Below, one piece after another: positions 1-6,596 of a stretch of DNA of 8,833 nt. This DNA is from Armatimonadota bacterium (GTDB lineage: Bacteria > Armatimonadota > UBA5829). A program made the position numbers and the translations under genes. The stretch is taken from NCBI GenBank assembly GCA_026415535.1, contig JAOAGX010000076.1, positions 1 to 8,833 of the forward strand. Direction: 5' to 3'. Position 1 is the first letter of the stretch. Each line of letters starts with the position of its first letter. The notes under the pieces are model-generated. The model was given only the letters and a program-made list of their open reading frames with translations. It was not told the DNA's origin and did no database searches.

Positions 1-201
1 CTCCAGGGTGAGGTTCCAAGATATGAGCGGGTAACGATTACGGGTATCAATGAAGAGGGCCGTAAGGTCAAAATCAGAGCCGAAGGGCTGCTAGCAAGAG
101 TGTTCCAACACGAGCTTGATCATCTTGACGGCAAGCTTTTTGTGGATAGAGCCATTCCTGATACGCTTGAGATCGTATCCGCCGAGGAGAGTGAAGAATA
201 G
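1..201 (+). CDS. def: Peptide deformylase, C-terminal part (5' end outside window)
   Basis: The first reading frame is open from base 1 to a TAG at 199-201, giving 66 residues. It contains QHELDHLDG (residues 36-44), the HExxH metal-binding motif 3 of peptide deformylase, with the two His ligands and catalytic Glu at residues 37, 41 and 38. The start (LQGEVPRYERV) matches the stretch that follows the EGCLS motif, so that motif and the N-terminal half lie upstream of the window. The enzyme removes the formyl group from the N-terminal Met of new proteins in the cytoplasm. The acidic tail (SAEESEE) is ordinary. fmt, its usual partner, follows on the same strand but only after a 433-base spacer, so co-transcription is possible but not shown. 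Identity is near certain. Confidence 0.95.
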   Translation, partial: LQGEVPRYERVTITGINEEGRKVKIRAEGLLARVFQHELDHLDGKLFVDRAIPDTLEIVSAEESEE

Positions 202-340
202 AGCCGTATCACTGAGAGAACTTTTAGGACGTTTCGTGGACTATGTTTCCGGAATATCGACATTAACCCGACAATCCTGTGCTACGGGTTGTCGTCATGC
301 TGTCTGAACTTATGGCTGCGGCGGCGTATTGAAGCGTCAG

Positions 341-490
341 GTCATTCCGGTTGTCACTCTGGTCGTGCTCCGTAATTATTGTCATTGTCGCATATTCTCA
401 TTCTGATCGAATCGAAGAATCTTGATCTTTAGTCAGTCATAGTAAGTGGTCAGATAGATAGCTCGTCATTCTGAGCAATGCGAAGAATCT
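341..490 (+). repeat. Degenerate cluster of gtcattctgag-type repeat units in the def-fmt spacer
   Basis: The gene-free spacer 202-634 holds decayed copies of the repeat family seen better preserved at 6267-6484. Partial 19-base-type units lie at 341-352, 353-371 (full 19 bases, gtcactctggtcgtgctcc) and 381-396. Two end units carry the gaatcgaagaatct or gcgaagaatct tail, at 398-422 and 465-490. I see no convincing gene, RNA or promoter in the rest of the spacer, apart from the fmt ribosome site at 618-623. A small inverted repeat (AACCCG/CGGGTT, 265-290) lacks a T tract, so I do not call it a terminator. The unit assignments are by eye and the divergence is large. Confidence 0.7.
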
Positions 491-634
491 CGGGGCAACG
501 TCTAGCTCATTTGCCGTAATCTAGGCAACACCTGGATATTTCCGAAGTCTGTCGGGCAGTCCTGCTTAGCCTGCGTGTTTTGGTAACTACATTCTCTAAG
601 TATTGGGTATCCTGATGAAAGGATCGGTAGCGCG

Positions 635-1588
635 ATGAGGGTTGTGTTTGCGGGGACAAGCGAGTTTGCTGTACCGTCGCTGGAGGTGTTAATCGCGTCG
701 GCGCACGAAGTAGTGGCCGTCGTGACGCAACCGGACAAGCCAAAGGGTCGCGGAGGTGAGATACAGATGCCCCCAATCAAGGAGATTGCACTGGCTCACT
801 CGCTCCCCGTTCTTCAACCAGAAAACGTTGCCGAGCCGAAATCGATCGCCGAGATCAAGGCACTTGGTCCAATCGGTGCTATGGTGGTGGTGGCTTACGG
901 TCAGAAGATACCTACCGAGATCCTTCAGTGGCCCAAATACGGCTGCGTGAACGTTCACGGCTCCATTCTTCCTAAGTATCGCGGTGCTGCGCCAATCCAA
1001 CACGCTATCATAGCCGGCGAAAAAACCACTGGAGTTACCACGATGCTTATGGATGAAGGGTGGGACACTGGCGACATCCTCCTTCAAGAATCGATCGAGA
1101 TTCTGCCCAATGAAACCGCTGGCGAGCTGTCGCAGCGATTATCATTCTTGGGCGCACGCCTTTTGATCAGAACTCTTGACGGGCTGGAAATGGGCACAAT
1201 CAACCCGATCCCTCAGGATGAGGAACTTGCCACTCTGGCACCGTCGCTCAAACGAGATTCCGGTGCAATTGACTGGAGTGCCCCAGCGGATGTAATCGTG
1301 AATTTGGTCAGGGGATGCACACCTAAGCCCGGTGCGTTCACGCGTTTCGGCAACTCTATGGTCAAGATATGGCGAGCGACAGTTGACCGCGCCAACGGTA
1401 TTCAAGGGGAGCCGGGAGAGGTGATTCGTGTCGATCAAGATGGCATCGTAGTTGCTGCCGGCCATGGATCGGTGCGGCTGTTGGACGTCCAACCGGAGTC
1501 TCGCAAGCGAGTTCTTGCTGCCGAGTTCGCTCACGGTGCTCGACTCAAGCCGGGGGACCGGTTGGAGGTAAGGTTTAATATGCCATGA
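635..1588 (+). CDS. fmt: Methionyl-tRNA formyltransferase
   Basis: This 317-residue protein has the usual family length and transfers a formyl group from 10-formyltetrahydrofolate to Met-tRNA(fMet) for translation initiation. The N-terminal formyltransferase domain (about residues 1-205) opens with MRVVFAGTSEFAVPSLEVL. It carries the signature HGSILPKYRGAAPI (108-121). The catalytic triad residues are all present at Asn106, His108 and Asp144 (in MDEGWDTGD), positions that coincide with E. coli numbering from memory. The C-terminal tRNA-binding domain follows, with CTPKPGAFT near residue 229. The ATG at 635 fits the family start; an AAAGGA site at 618-623 sits 11 bases upstream, slightly long. 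The stop (1586-1588) lies inside the 3' end of the convergent plsC, overlapping by 14 bases. Confidence 0.97.
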   Translation: MRVVFAGTSEFAVPSLEVLIASAHEVVAVVTQPDKPKGRGGEIQMPPIKEIALAHSLPVLQPENVAEPKSIAEIKALGPIGAMVVVAYGQKIPTEILQWPKYGCVNVHGSILPKYRGAAPIQHAIIAGEKTTGVTTMLMDEGWDTGDILLQESIEILPNETAGELSQRLSFLGARLLIRTLDGLEMGTINPIPQDEELATLAPSLKRDSGAIDWSAPADVIVNLVRGCTPKPGAFTRFGNSMVKIWRATVDRANGIQGEPGEVIRVDQDGIVVAAGHGSVRLLDVQPESRKRVLAAEFAHGARLKPGDRLEVRFNMP

Positions 1589-2183
1589 GCTCTGCGATTG
1601 CGCGCATAATTCGCTTGCCGGCTTCTTCAACCGCCTCTCGTCCCGACTGTCCGTACAGGTCTGACAAATTTACAGGCTTGCCGTAGATTACTTTGATTCG
1701 AGTGAACCGAAAGAAGAACGAGTGCGGGGGGAGAAGTTTCTTCGTGTTGATTAGCGCGACCGGTATAACAGGGACTTGCGCTCGCAGGGCGATCATTCCT
1801 GTCCCGGGTTGGGCTGGTAGCAGAGGTTCTGAGGTCAGGTTGCGCGTGCCTTCCGGAAAAATAGCCACGCATTCCCCTTTTTCTAGTAGCTCGATTGCAG
1901 TGCGCAACGCCGTGCGGTCTGCGCTGTGCGTGCGCACTGGGAACGCCCCTACGCGCTTGATCAAAAAACCAAGCACCGGTATGCGGAACAGTGGTTCCTT
2001 GGCCATAAAACGGACACGCCTTGGACACCCAGCTCCAAGTGCGGGCGGGTCAATGTAGCTTACGTGGTTCGCGCACAACAACACCCCACCGGTCGGTGGC
2101 ACGTTTTCACGACCAATCACGGTCCACCGACCGAAAATTCGGCACACCATCCTTGCCAGCGATTTGCCTAAAAGATACAGCAT
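1575..2183 (-). CDS. plsC: 1-acyl-sn-glycerol-3-phosphate acyltransferase (PlsC family)
   Basis: This 202-residue protein acylates lysophosphatidic acid to phosphatidic acid, the second acyl transfer in membrane phospholipid synthesis, and acts at the inner face of the membrane. The acyltransferase motif NHVSYID (39-45, catalytic His40 and Asp45) and the substrate-binding FPEGTR (109-114) are intact. The region FMAKEPLFRIPVLGFLIKRVGAF (59-81) matches the family's motif II area, and VIPVALI carries the fourth motif. The length is typical of short PlsC proteins. The ATG at 2183 has no clear Shine-Dalgarno sequence; the next in-frame Met is residue 12, also without a good site. plsC next to cmk is a widespread arrangement, but here a 252-base gap with repeats separates them. 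Its 3' end overlaps fmt on the opposite strand. Confidence 0.93.
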   Translation of the reverse strand: MLYLLGKSLARMVCRIFGRWTVIGRENVPPTGGVLLCANHVSYIDPPALGAGCPRRVRFMAKEPLFRIPVLGFLIKRVGAFPVRTHSADRTALRTAIELLEKGECVAIFPEGTRNLTSEPLLPAQPGTGMIALRAQVPVIPVALINTKKLLPPHSFFFRFTRIKVIYGKPVNLSDLYGQSGREAVEEAGKRIMRAIAELMAY

Positions 2184-2225
2184 CAGAACCCAAAGTTCAG
2201 GAATGCGACTGTTTAGCGCCGCAAG

Positions 2226-2290
2226 GGATCCTTTGCTCTACTCAGAGTGAATCACCCTTGAGTTCTTCACTCTGGCAAAGCGGAGAATCT
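2226..2290. repeat. Inverted pair of repeat units between cmk and plsC
   Basis: The right arm (2267-2290) reads tcactctggcaaagcggagaatct, in two blocks with caaagcgg in the middle, and matches the terminal unit of the repeat family. The left arm (2226-2250) is the same unit inverted and diverged. TCAGAGTGA (2242-2250) can pair with TCACTCTGG (2267-2275), and CTTTG with CAAAG further out, around a 16-base loop. The 252-base gap 2184-2435 otherwise shows no gene and no obvious plsC promoter. The hairpin lacks a T tract on the minus strand, so it is not a canonical terminator for the cmk transcript, though it could act as a processing or partial termination site. Confidence 0.6.
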
Positions 2291-2435
2291 CTTTCAGCTA
2301 TTTAAATAGGCGCTCGAAAAGCCTTATCGTTGCCAGCCAAACTTCGTGCCACAAGACGGCGCCAGGGGCAGGCAATATGACACGCATAATCGATATTGGT
2401 CGGTTGAGTGAACTTAAGGATCCCCTTTGCGTTTT

Positions 2436-3134
2436 CTACTCTTTATCGTCTTCGTGGTTGATCTTACTAACCTTCTCATCATGAACTGCGATGACGGCAT
2501 CGATGACTTGTTCGAGAGTGAGCGAATCGGTTTCGATCAATACTGCATCCGGAGCCTGTTTGAGCGGGGCTTCAGACCGCGAGCTGTCCCTTAAGTCGCG
2601 TTCGGAAATTTCTTCTGCGATCTGATCGAGATCGACGTCCAAACCCTTTTCCCTAAGTTCTTCCGTTCGACGGCGGGCGCGTTCGGTTGCGGATGCGGTG
2701 AGAAAGACTTTAACCTCGGCGTGCGGAAACACTACCGTTCCAATATCTCGTCCCTCCATAACCACGCCTCCGGCTTCACCCATCTTGCGTTGTAGATCGA
2801 CCAAACGCTTACGCACTCCCTTGATCGCGCTCACCGGCGAAGACAACCTTGTTGCCTCGGGTGTGCGGATCGCCTCGGTAACGTCTTCACCGTCAGCAAA
2901 GATGCGCTGTTCGCTACCAATCTTTTCGAAGCGAATGTCAAGCCGGTTTGCCAGAGCGGTAATCCTGGTGTGGTCGGAGATAGGAATCTTTTCCTGAATT
3001 ACCTTCCACGCAACGGCCCTATACATCGCGCCCGTATCAATGTAGATGTATCCAAGTCTCTCAGCAACCCCTTTGGCCACCGTACTTTTGCCGGCGCCTG
3101 CGGGGCCGTCGATCGTCACAATGGGTTTTGTCAT
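2436..3134 (-). CDS. cmk: (d)CMP kinase (cytidylate kinase)
   Basis: This 232-residue protein phosphorylates CMP and dCMP with ATP in pyrimidine nucleotide metabolism. The Walker A loop GPAGAGKS (10-17) is followed by the family-specific YIDTGAMYRA block (about 31-40). Further on, GRDIGTVVFP (starting near 128) and the lid segment ERDLRDSSR (near 183) are the conserved NMP-binding and lid regions. The typical C-terminal PDAVLIETDSLT is present, followed by a slightly extended charged tail ending NHEDDKE. The ATG overlaps the tyrA stop by 4 bases (ATGA, 3131-3134), and no strong Shine-Dalgarno is visible, so translation is probably coupled to tyrA. Placement in an aromatic amino-acid operon echoes the aroA-cmk linkage known elsewhere. 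Confidence 0.97.
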   Translation of the reverse strand: MTKPIVTIDGPAGAGKSTVAKGVAERLGYIYIDTGAMYRAVAWKVIQEKIPISDHTRITALANRLDIRFEKIGSEQRIFADGEDVTEAIRTPEATRLSSPVSAIKGVRKRLVDLQRKMGEAGGVVMEGRDIGTVVFPHAEVKVFLTASATERARRRTEELREKGLDVDLDQIAEEISERDLRDSSRSEAPLKQAPDAVLIETDSLTLEQVIDAVIAVHDEKVSKINHEDDKE

Positions 3135-4042
3135 TTCATTAATCTCAAGTACGCCTGCCTGATCTCACGAGCTTCTTCGAAGAAACGCATCACCGCTTCG
3201 GCGTCGCCTGACGAAAGAGCAGACTTGATCGATTCTAGGTGATTTTCGAATTCATCTATTGCATTGCGAATCGGCTCGGCGTTTGTGATGCATATGTCCC
3301 GCCATATTTCGGGCGGGCTGTCGGAGATGCGAGTCAGGTCGCGGAAACTTCCGGCTGCAAGGCGGAGGGCCTTGCTGGTTCTCCCGTGTCTTCCTTCTGA
3401 GGAAGTGGAAGGTTGTGCGGCAAGATGGAGCAGCGCCGCTGATATTGCGTGCGGCAGGTGGCTTATGACTGCGACTGCCGCGTCGTGCTCTTCGGGACTC
3501 ATCACCTCGACTCGCGCGCCGACTCCTTCCACAAACTCTGTCATCTTTCGCAAGGCTTCGAGGTCGGTGTTGTCGGTCGGTGTGAGGACGTAAGTTGCTC
3601 CCAGGAACATGTCGGGGAATGCCGCCTCGACGCCTGATTCTTCTGATCCTGCCATCGGGTGTCCGCCAACAAAAGTTATCCCCGACGGCACAAGGGCAGT
3701 TGCCTGCTCAACAATCTCAAGTTTGGTGCTGCCGACATCAGTCACTACGCTCCCTTGTTTCAAGCCTTCAACCATTCGCTCCAGCGTAGGTACAACCATG
3801 CGCACTGGCGTGCAAATTATGACCAGGTCGGCTTCCGATGCGCCTGTTGCGAAATCGAGTGAATAATCGTCGATCGCCCCCAGAATCTTGGCGCGCATTA
3901 GCTTCTGTTCACTTCGCCCAATGCCTATAACTCGACTCGCAAGCGAGTTCTTTTTGGCTGCCATGCCCAAAGAGCCACCGATCAGCCCTACGCCTACGAC
4001 GGCAACAGTATCAAAGATGGGTTGTCTTTTGTGGCTAGGCAT
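3131..4042 (-). CDS. tyrA: Prephenate/arogenate dehydrogenase
   Basis: This 303-residue protein oxidatively decarboxylates prephenate (or arogenate) on the route to tyrosine. An N-terminal Rossmann domain has GVGLIG (17-22). The family blocks TDVGSTK (101-107), GGHPMAGSE (126-134) and the catalytic-region HLPH (195-198) are present, then an all-helical dimerisation domain. There is no room for a C-terminal ACT domain, so feedback control by an attached ACT module is absent. After the second Rossmann strand the sequence is IGIGRSEQK (40-48), without the usual acidic residue, which suggests NADP rather than NAD; this is inference. The ATG at 4042 shares one base with the aroF stop (TGATG), and only a weak ribosome site precedes it. 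Identity is sure; substrate (prephenate versus arogenate) is not. Confidence 0.95.
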   Translation of the reverse strand: MPSHKRQPIFDTVAVVGVGLIGGSLGMAAKKNSLASRVIGIGRSEQKLMRAKILGAIDDYSLDFATGASEADLVIICTPVRMVVPTLERMVEGLKQGSVVTDVGSTKLEIVEQATALVPSGITFVGGHPMAGSEESGVEAAFPDMFLGATYVLTPTDNTDLEALRKMTEFVEGVGARVEVMSPEEHDAAVAVISHLPHAISAALLHLAAQPSTSSEGRHGRTSKALRLAAGSFRDLTRISDSPPEIWRDICITNAEPIRNAIDEFENHLESIKSALSSGDAEAVMRFFEEAREIRQAYLRLMK

Positions 4043-5064
4043 CAGACGTATCTGCCTACCGCGCGCGCCACTGCGGCAAGGTCCTTCATAAGGGTGGCGA
4101 AGTTGTCCGGGGTTAGTGATTGAGCGCCATCCTTGAGGGCTTTCTCAGGGTGCGGATGGACCTCGACCATTACACCATCTGCCCCGGCGGCCACAGCTGC
4201 TTTAGCAACCGGTGGCACAAGTCGATAACGGCCAGTCCCGTGACTGGGATCGGCGATGATAGGCAAATGACTCAGTTCCAGTACGGCTGGTATGCTGGAC
4301 ACATCAAACGTGTTTCGCGTATAGGTTTCGAATGTCCGAATTCCTCGCTCACAGAGGATGATATCGTAGTTTCCACGGTTAGCGACGTACTCGGCAGCCT
4401 GAAGCCATTCCTCGATCGTGGAGGACATACCGCGCTTGAGCATGACCGGCTTCTTAACCGCCCCCACTTCTTGCAAAAGAGAGAAGTTGGTCATGTTACG
4501 AGTTCCGATCTGGAGGATGTCGGCGTATCGAGCCACGAGTTCCACATCTCGTGTGTCCATTACCTCAGTGATTATGGGCATTCCCGTAGCTTCACGCGCT
4601 TGGGCCAGTATCTTGAGGCCGTCTTCTCCAAGACCCTGAAAGCTGTAAGGCGAGGTTGAGGGTTTGAATGCGCCACCGCGCAGTATGCTTGCTCCTGCTG
4701 CCTTGACCGCCTTAGCCACCTCTATTGTCATTTCCTCGTTCTCGACCGAACATGGCCCCGCCATCACGATGACCTTCTGTCCGCCGATATCGACTCCTCC
4801 GACGCGCACGATGGTCTTATCAGGTCGAAATTCTCTCGATACAACCTTATACGGCTTTAGGATCGGCACGACTCGCTCGACGTAAGCAAGCGAGGAAAGT
4901 TGTTCGGCTATCACCGGCTTCTGATCATCGTGCGCGCCGATAACTCCGACGATGGTCTTCTCGACACCCCTTGACAGATGGACGCCGTATCCGCGCTCCT
5001 TGAGGTTGGTTACCAACTCCTCGATATCAGATTCGGTTGCCGACGGAGCGAGTATGATGATCAT
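4042..5064 (-). CDS. aroF: 3-deoxy-7-phosphoheptulonate (DAHP) synthase, type I-beta
   Basis: This 340-residue protein condenses phosphoenolpyruvate and erythrose 4-phosphate, the first step of the shikimate pathway. It has the layout of the Thermotoga-type enzyme: an N-terminal ferredoxin-like regulatory domain (about 1-70, MIIILAPSATESDIEEL) and a (beta/alpha)8 barrel related to KDO8P synthase. Metal and active-site motifs are AGPCS (Cys105), ITEVMD (165-170), LKRGM (209-213), DPSHGTGR (272-279, His275) and EVHPHPE (301-307). The loop usually reading KPRTSPY is KPSTSPY here (134-140), with Ser136 in place of the Arg that contacts erythrose 4-phosphate phosphate in characterised enzymes. The ATG at 5064 shares one base with the hisC stop (TAATG). 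A GAGGTG site (5073-5078) lies 8 bases upstream. Confidence 0.96.
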   Translation of the reverse strand: MIIILAPSATESDIEELVTNLKERGYGVHLSRGVEKTIVGVIGAHDDQKPVIAEQLSSLAYVERVVPILKPYKVVSREFRPDKTIVRVGGVDIGGQKVIVMAGPCSVENEEMTIEVAKAVKAAGASILRGGAFKPSTSPYSFQGLGEDGLKILAQAREATGMPIITEVMDTRDVELVARYADILQIGTRNMTNFSLLQEVGAVKKPVMLKRGMSSTIEEWLQAAEYVANRGNYDIILCERGIRTFETYTRNTFDVSSIPAVLELSHLPIIADPSHGTGRYRLVPPVAKAAVAAGADGVMVEVHPHPEKALKDGAQSLTPDNFATLMKDLAAVARAVGRYV

Positions 5065-6185
5065 TAGGCAATCACCTCACTCTTGAGCAGCCCCAAGACC
5101 TCGCGCAGAGTCGAAACAAACCGTTCGTTCTGCTCGTCCGTGCCGGTTGTGACGCGAATATGAGTGGGTGCACCGAATATATCGCCAGTGCGTACTATCA
5201 CCCCGCGCTTCATGAGCTCGGTGAATACTTGCTTGCAGTCACGCTGCACGTCGATCCAGACAAAATTAGCCTGGCTTGGCGTATATGGCAGTCCCATTTT
5301 ATCCAGCTCTTCGTAGATGTAGCTCTTCGAGCGCTGGTTCTGTTCACGAGTTCGAACGACCTGATGCGGATCCTGCAAGCTTGCAACAGCTCCTGCCTGG
5401 GCGACGCTGTTCACGTTGAACGGCAGCCTTACTCTCTCCAGAAGCTCGATCAAGTGAGCCGGTGCCACGCCGTAGCCTATACGAAGTCCTGCTAGCGCGT
5501 ATATCTTAGAAAACGTTCTTAGCACTATTACGTTTCGACCCTGTCTTACCCATTCAATCGATCGTGTGTAAGCTGGATCGTCAACGTATTCATAGTAGGC
5601 TTCATCAAGAACCATTACGCATCGCTTAGGAAGCGCGTCCAGCACGCGCTCAACTTCATCTGCCCAGACTATAGTTCCTGTAGGGTTGTTGGGGTTCGAG
5701 ATGAAAAACAGTTTCGTACGCTCGTTGACTTTGGCGAGCATTGCGTCGAGATCATGAGTCCAGTTTTTGAGGGGTACCAAGTGTGCTGGACAGTCCATCA
5801 ATGTTGCAGCGGCGCAGTATTGAACGAAACTCGGGTGTGCTTGCACAATCTCGTCTTCGGCGTCAAGCAAGGCGATTCCGATGTAGTGTATGACTTCGTC
5901 CGCTCCGGAGCCGAATATAAGCATATCTGGCTGAACGCCCAAATGCTTCGCCACGGCGTGCCTGAGTTCGTAACAGCTTCCTTCTGGGTATTGGCCAACG
6001 TTTTCGAGTGCCGCCCTCATGGCTTCCAAGGCTTTGGGAGATGGTCCAAGCGGGTTTTCATTGGATGCAAGCTTGATGACGTTGTCGATTCCCAGTTCCC
6101 TCTTGACTTCCTCGATCGGCTTTCCGGGAACGTATGGCGTCAGCCGCAATATGCATTTTCTACAAAGACCGGTTGATTCAGTCAC
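5064..6185 (-). CDS. hisC: Histidinol-phosphate/aromatic aminotransferase (HisC family)
   Basis: This 373-residue fold-type I PLP aminotransferase has SNENPLGPSP (41-50), FGSGADEV (91-98), SNPNNPTG (163-170), LDEAYYEY (193-200, PLP-binding Asp194) and TFSK (224-227, Schiff-base Lys227), then LAGLRIGYG with Arg235. HisC converts imidazole-acetol phosphate to histidinol phosphate, and members next to tyrA and aroF often also transaminate prephenate or hydroxyphenylpyruvate. No other his gene is in the window, so an aromatic role is plausible but unproven. The start is GTG at 6185, supported by AAGGAGGT (6192-6199) six bases upstream. It leads the operon. The N-terminus carries an uncommon Cys-x-x-Cys (Cys8, Cys11), not part of known family chemistry. 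Confidence 0.93.
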   Translation of the reverse strand: MTESTGLCRKCILRLTPYVPGKPIEEVKRELGIDNVIKLASNENPLGPSPKALEAMRAALENVGQYPEGSCYELRHAVAKHLGVQPDMLIFGSGADEVIHYIGIALLDAEDEIVQAHPSFVQYCAAATLMDCPAHLVPLKNWTHDLDAMLAKVNERTKLFFISNPNNPTGTIVWADEVERVLDALPKRCVMVLDEAYYEYVDDPAYTRSIEWVRQGRNVIVLRTFSKIYALAGLRIGYGVAPAHLIELLERVRLPFNVNSVAQAGAVASLQDPHQVVRTREQNQRSKSYIYEELDKMGLPYTPSQANFVWIDVQRDCKQVFTELMKRGVIVRTGDIFGAPTHIRVTTGTDEQNERFVSTLREVLGLLKSEVIA

Positions 6186-6210
6186 GCAAAGACCTCCTTG
6201 CCACGCAGAA

Positions 6211-6240
6211 AGGATAGCACAAACTCGCTTGCTTTGGCAA
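6211..6240 (-). promoter_or_regulatory. Predicted sigma70-type promoter of hisC-aroF-tyrA-cmk
   Basis: On the minus strand TTGCCA (6235-6240, five of six to TTGACA) and TATCCT (6211-6216) are separated by 18 bases. A TG two bases before the -10 makes it an extended -10 element. Initiation would fall near 6204, giving a leader of about 20 bases that just includes the AAGGAGGT ribosome site. The match of promoter, ribosome site and GTG start in one short stretch supports this as the operon head. No operator or attenuator is evident in such a short leader. Confidence 0.65.
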
Positions 6241-6266
6241 AAGTGTTACCGAGCGTTTTGGGACTT

Positions 6267-6484
6267 AGATTCTTCTTCGCCGCATTCGGAATAACATTAT
6301 CCGCAACGTTGTCATTTCAAGCACAGTTTGTCATTCTGGTCACAACCTGTCACTCTGAGCATAACTTGTCGTTCTGATCATAGTTTGTTGGAGCACAACT
6401 TGCCACTCTGAGCACAACTTATCATTCTGAGCATAACTTGTCATTCTGGACATACCACGTCATTCTGAGCGAAGCGAAGAATCT
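6267..6484. repeat. 19-base tandem repeat array with inverted end units
   Basis: Seven 19-base units follow the form gtcattctgagcayaactt: 6311-6329, 6330-6348, 6349-6367, 6368-6386, 6402-6420, 6421-6439 and 6440-6458. A shortened 15-base unit lies at 6387-6401. The array ends in a 26-base unit with the gcgaagcgaagaatct tail (6459-6484). On the left, 6267-6295 is a diverged copy of this end unit in inverted orientation (agattcttcttcgccgcatt and onward). The whole therefore looks like a short non-coding element with inverted ends and an internally amplified unit. It occupies most of the gap 6186-6582 between the hisC promoter and the next gene, and contains no plausible protein gene. Confidence 0.85.
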
Positions 6485-6543
6485 ATGGGAAAACCGAACT
6501 TTAAAGAGGCCATCCTAGGAAATGCGAACAAAGTCCGACCCTA

Positions 6544-6596
6544 AAGTTTGCCGTTAACAACATTATGCACCTGCGGGTTGTTCTACCGGCAAACTT
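6544..6596 (-). terminator. Long hairpin over the aminotransferase stop codon (terminator-like)
   Basis: AAGTTTGCCG (6544-6553) is perfectly complementary to CGGCAAACTT (6587-6596), and inside it AACAAC (6556-6561) pairs with GTTGTT (6577-6582). This makes a stem of 16 pairs with a small internal loop and a 15-base apex. The TAG stop of the minus-strand aminotransferase (6583-6585) sits in the internal loop. On the minus strand only a short TTTA follows the stem, so it lacks a proper T tract. It may protect the 3' end or assist termination rather than act as a strong intrinsic terminator. Confidence 0.5.

Noticed and set aside
265..296. Inverted repeat AACCCG/CGGGTT after def as a terminator
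   Set aside because: The stem is only 6 bp with a 14-base loop and no T tract on either strand.
502..780. 92- and 89-codon minus-strand open frames at the fmt start
   Set aside because: Both are antisense to the conserved N-terminus of fmt and spill into the repeat-bearing spacer; neither shows conserved-protein features.
4120..4659. 179-codon plus-strand open frame opposite aroF
   Set aside because: It is antisense to a clearly conserved DAHP synthase and has no recognisable domain; it is a shadow of codon structure.
6311..6484. CRISPR array
   Set aside because: The 19-base units are directly tandem with no unique spacers of CRISPR length, they vary in sequence, and no cas gene is nearby.
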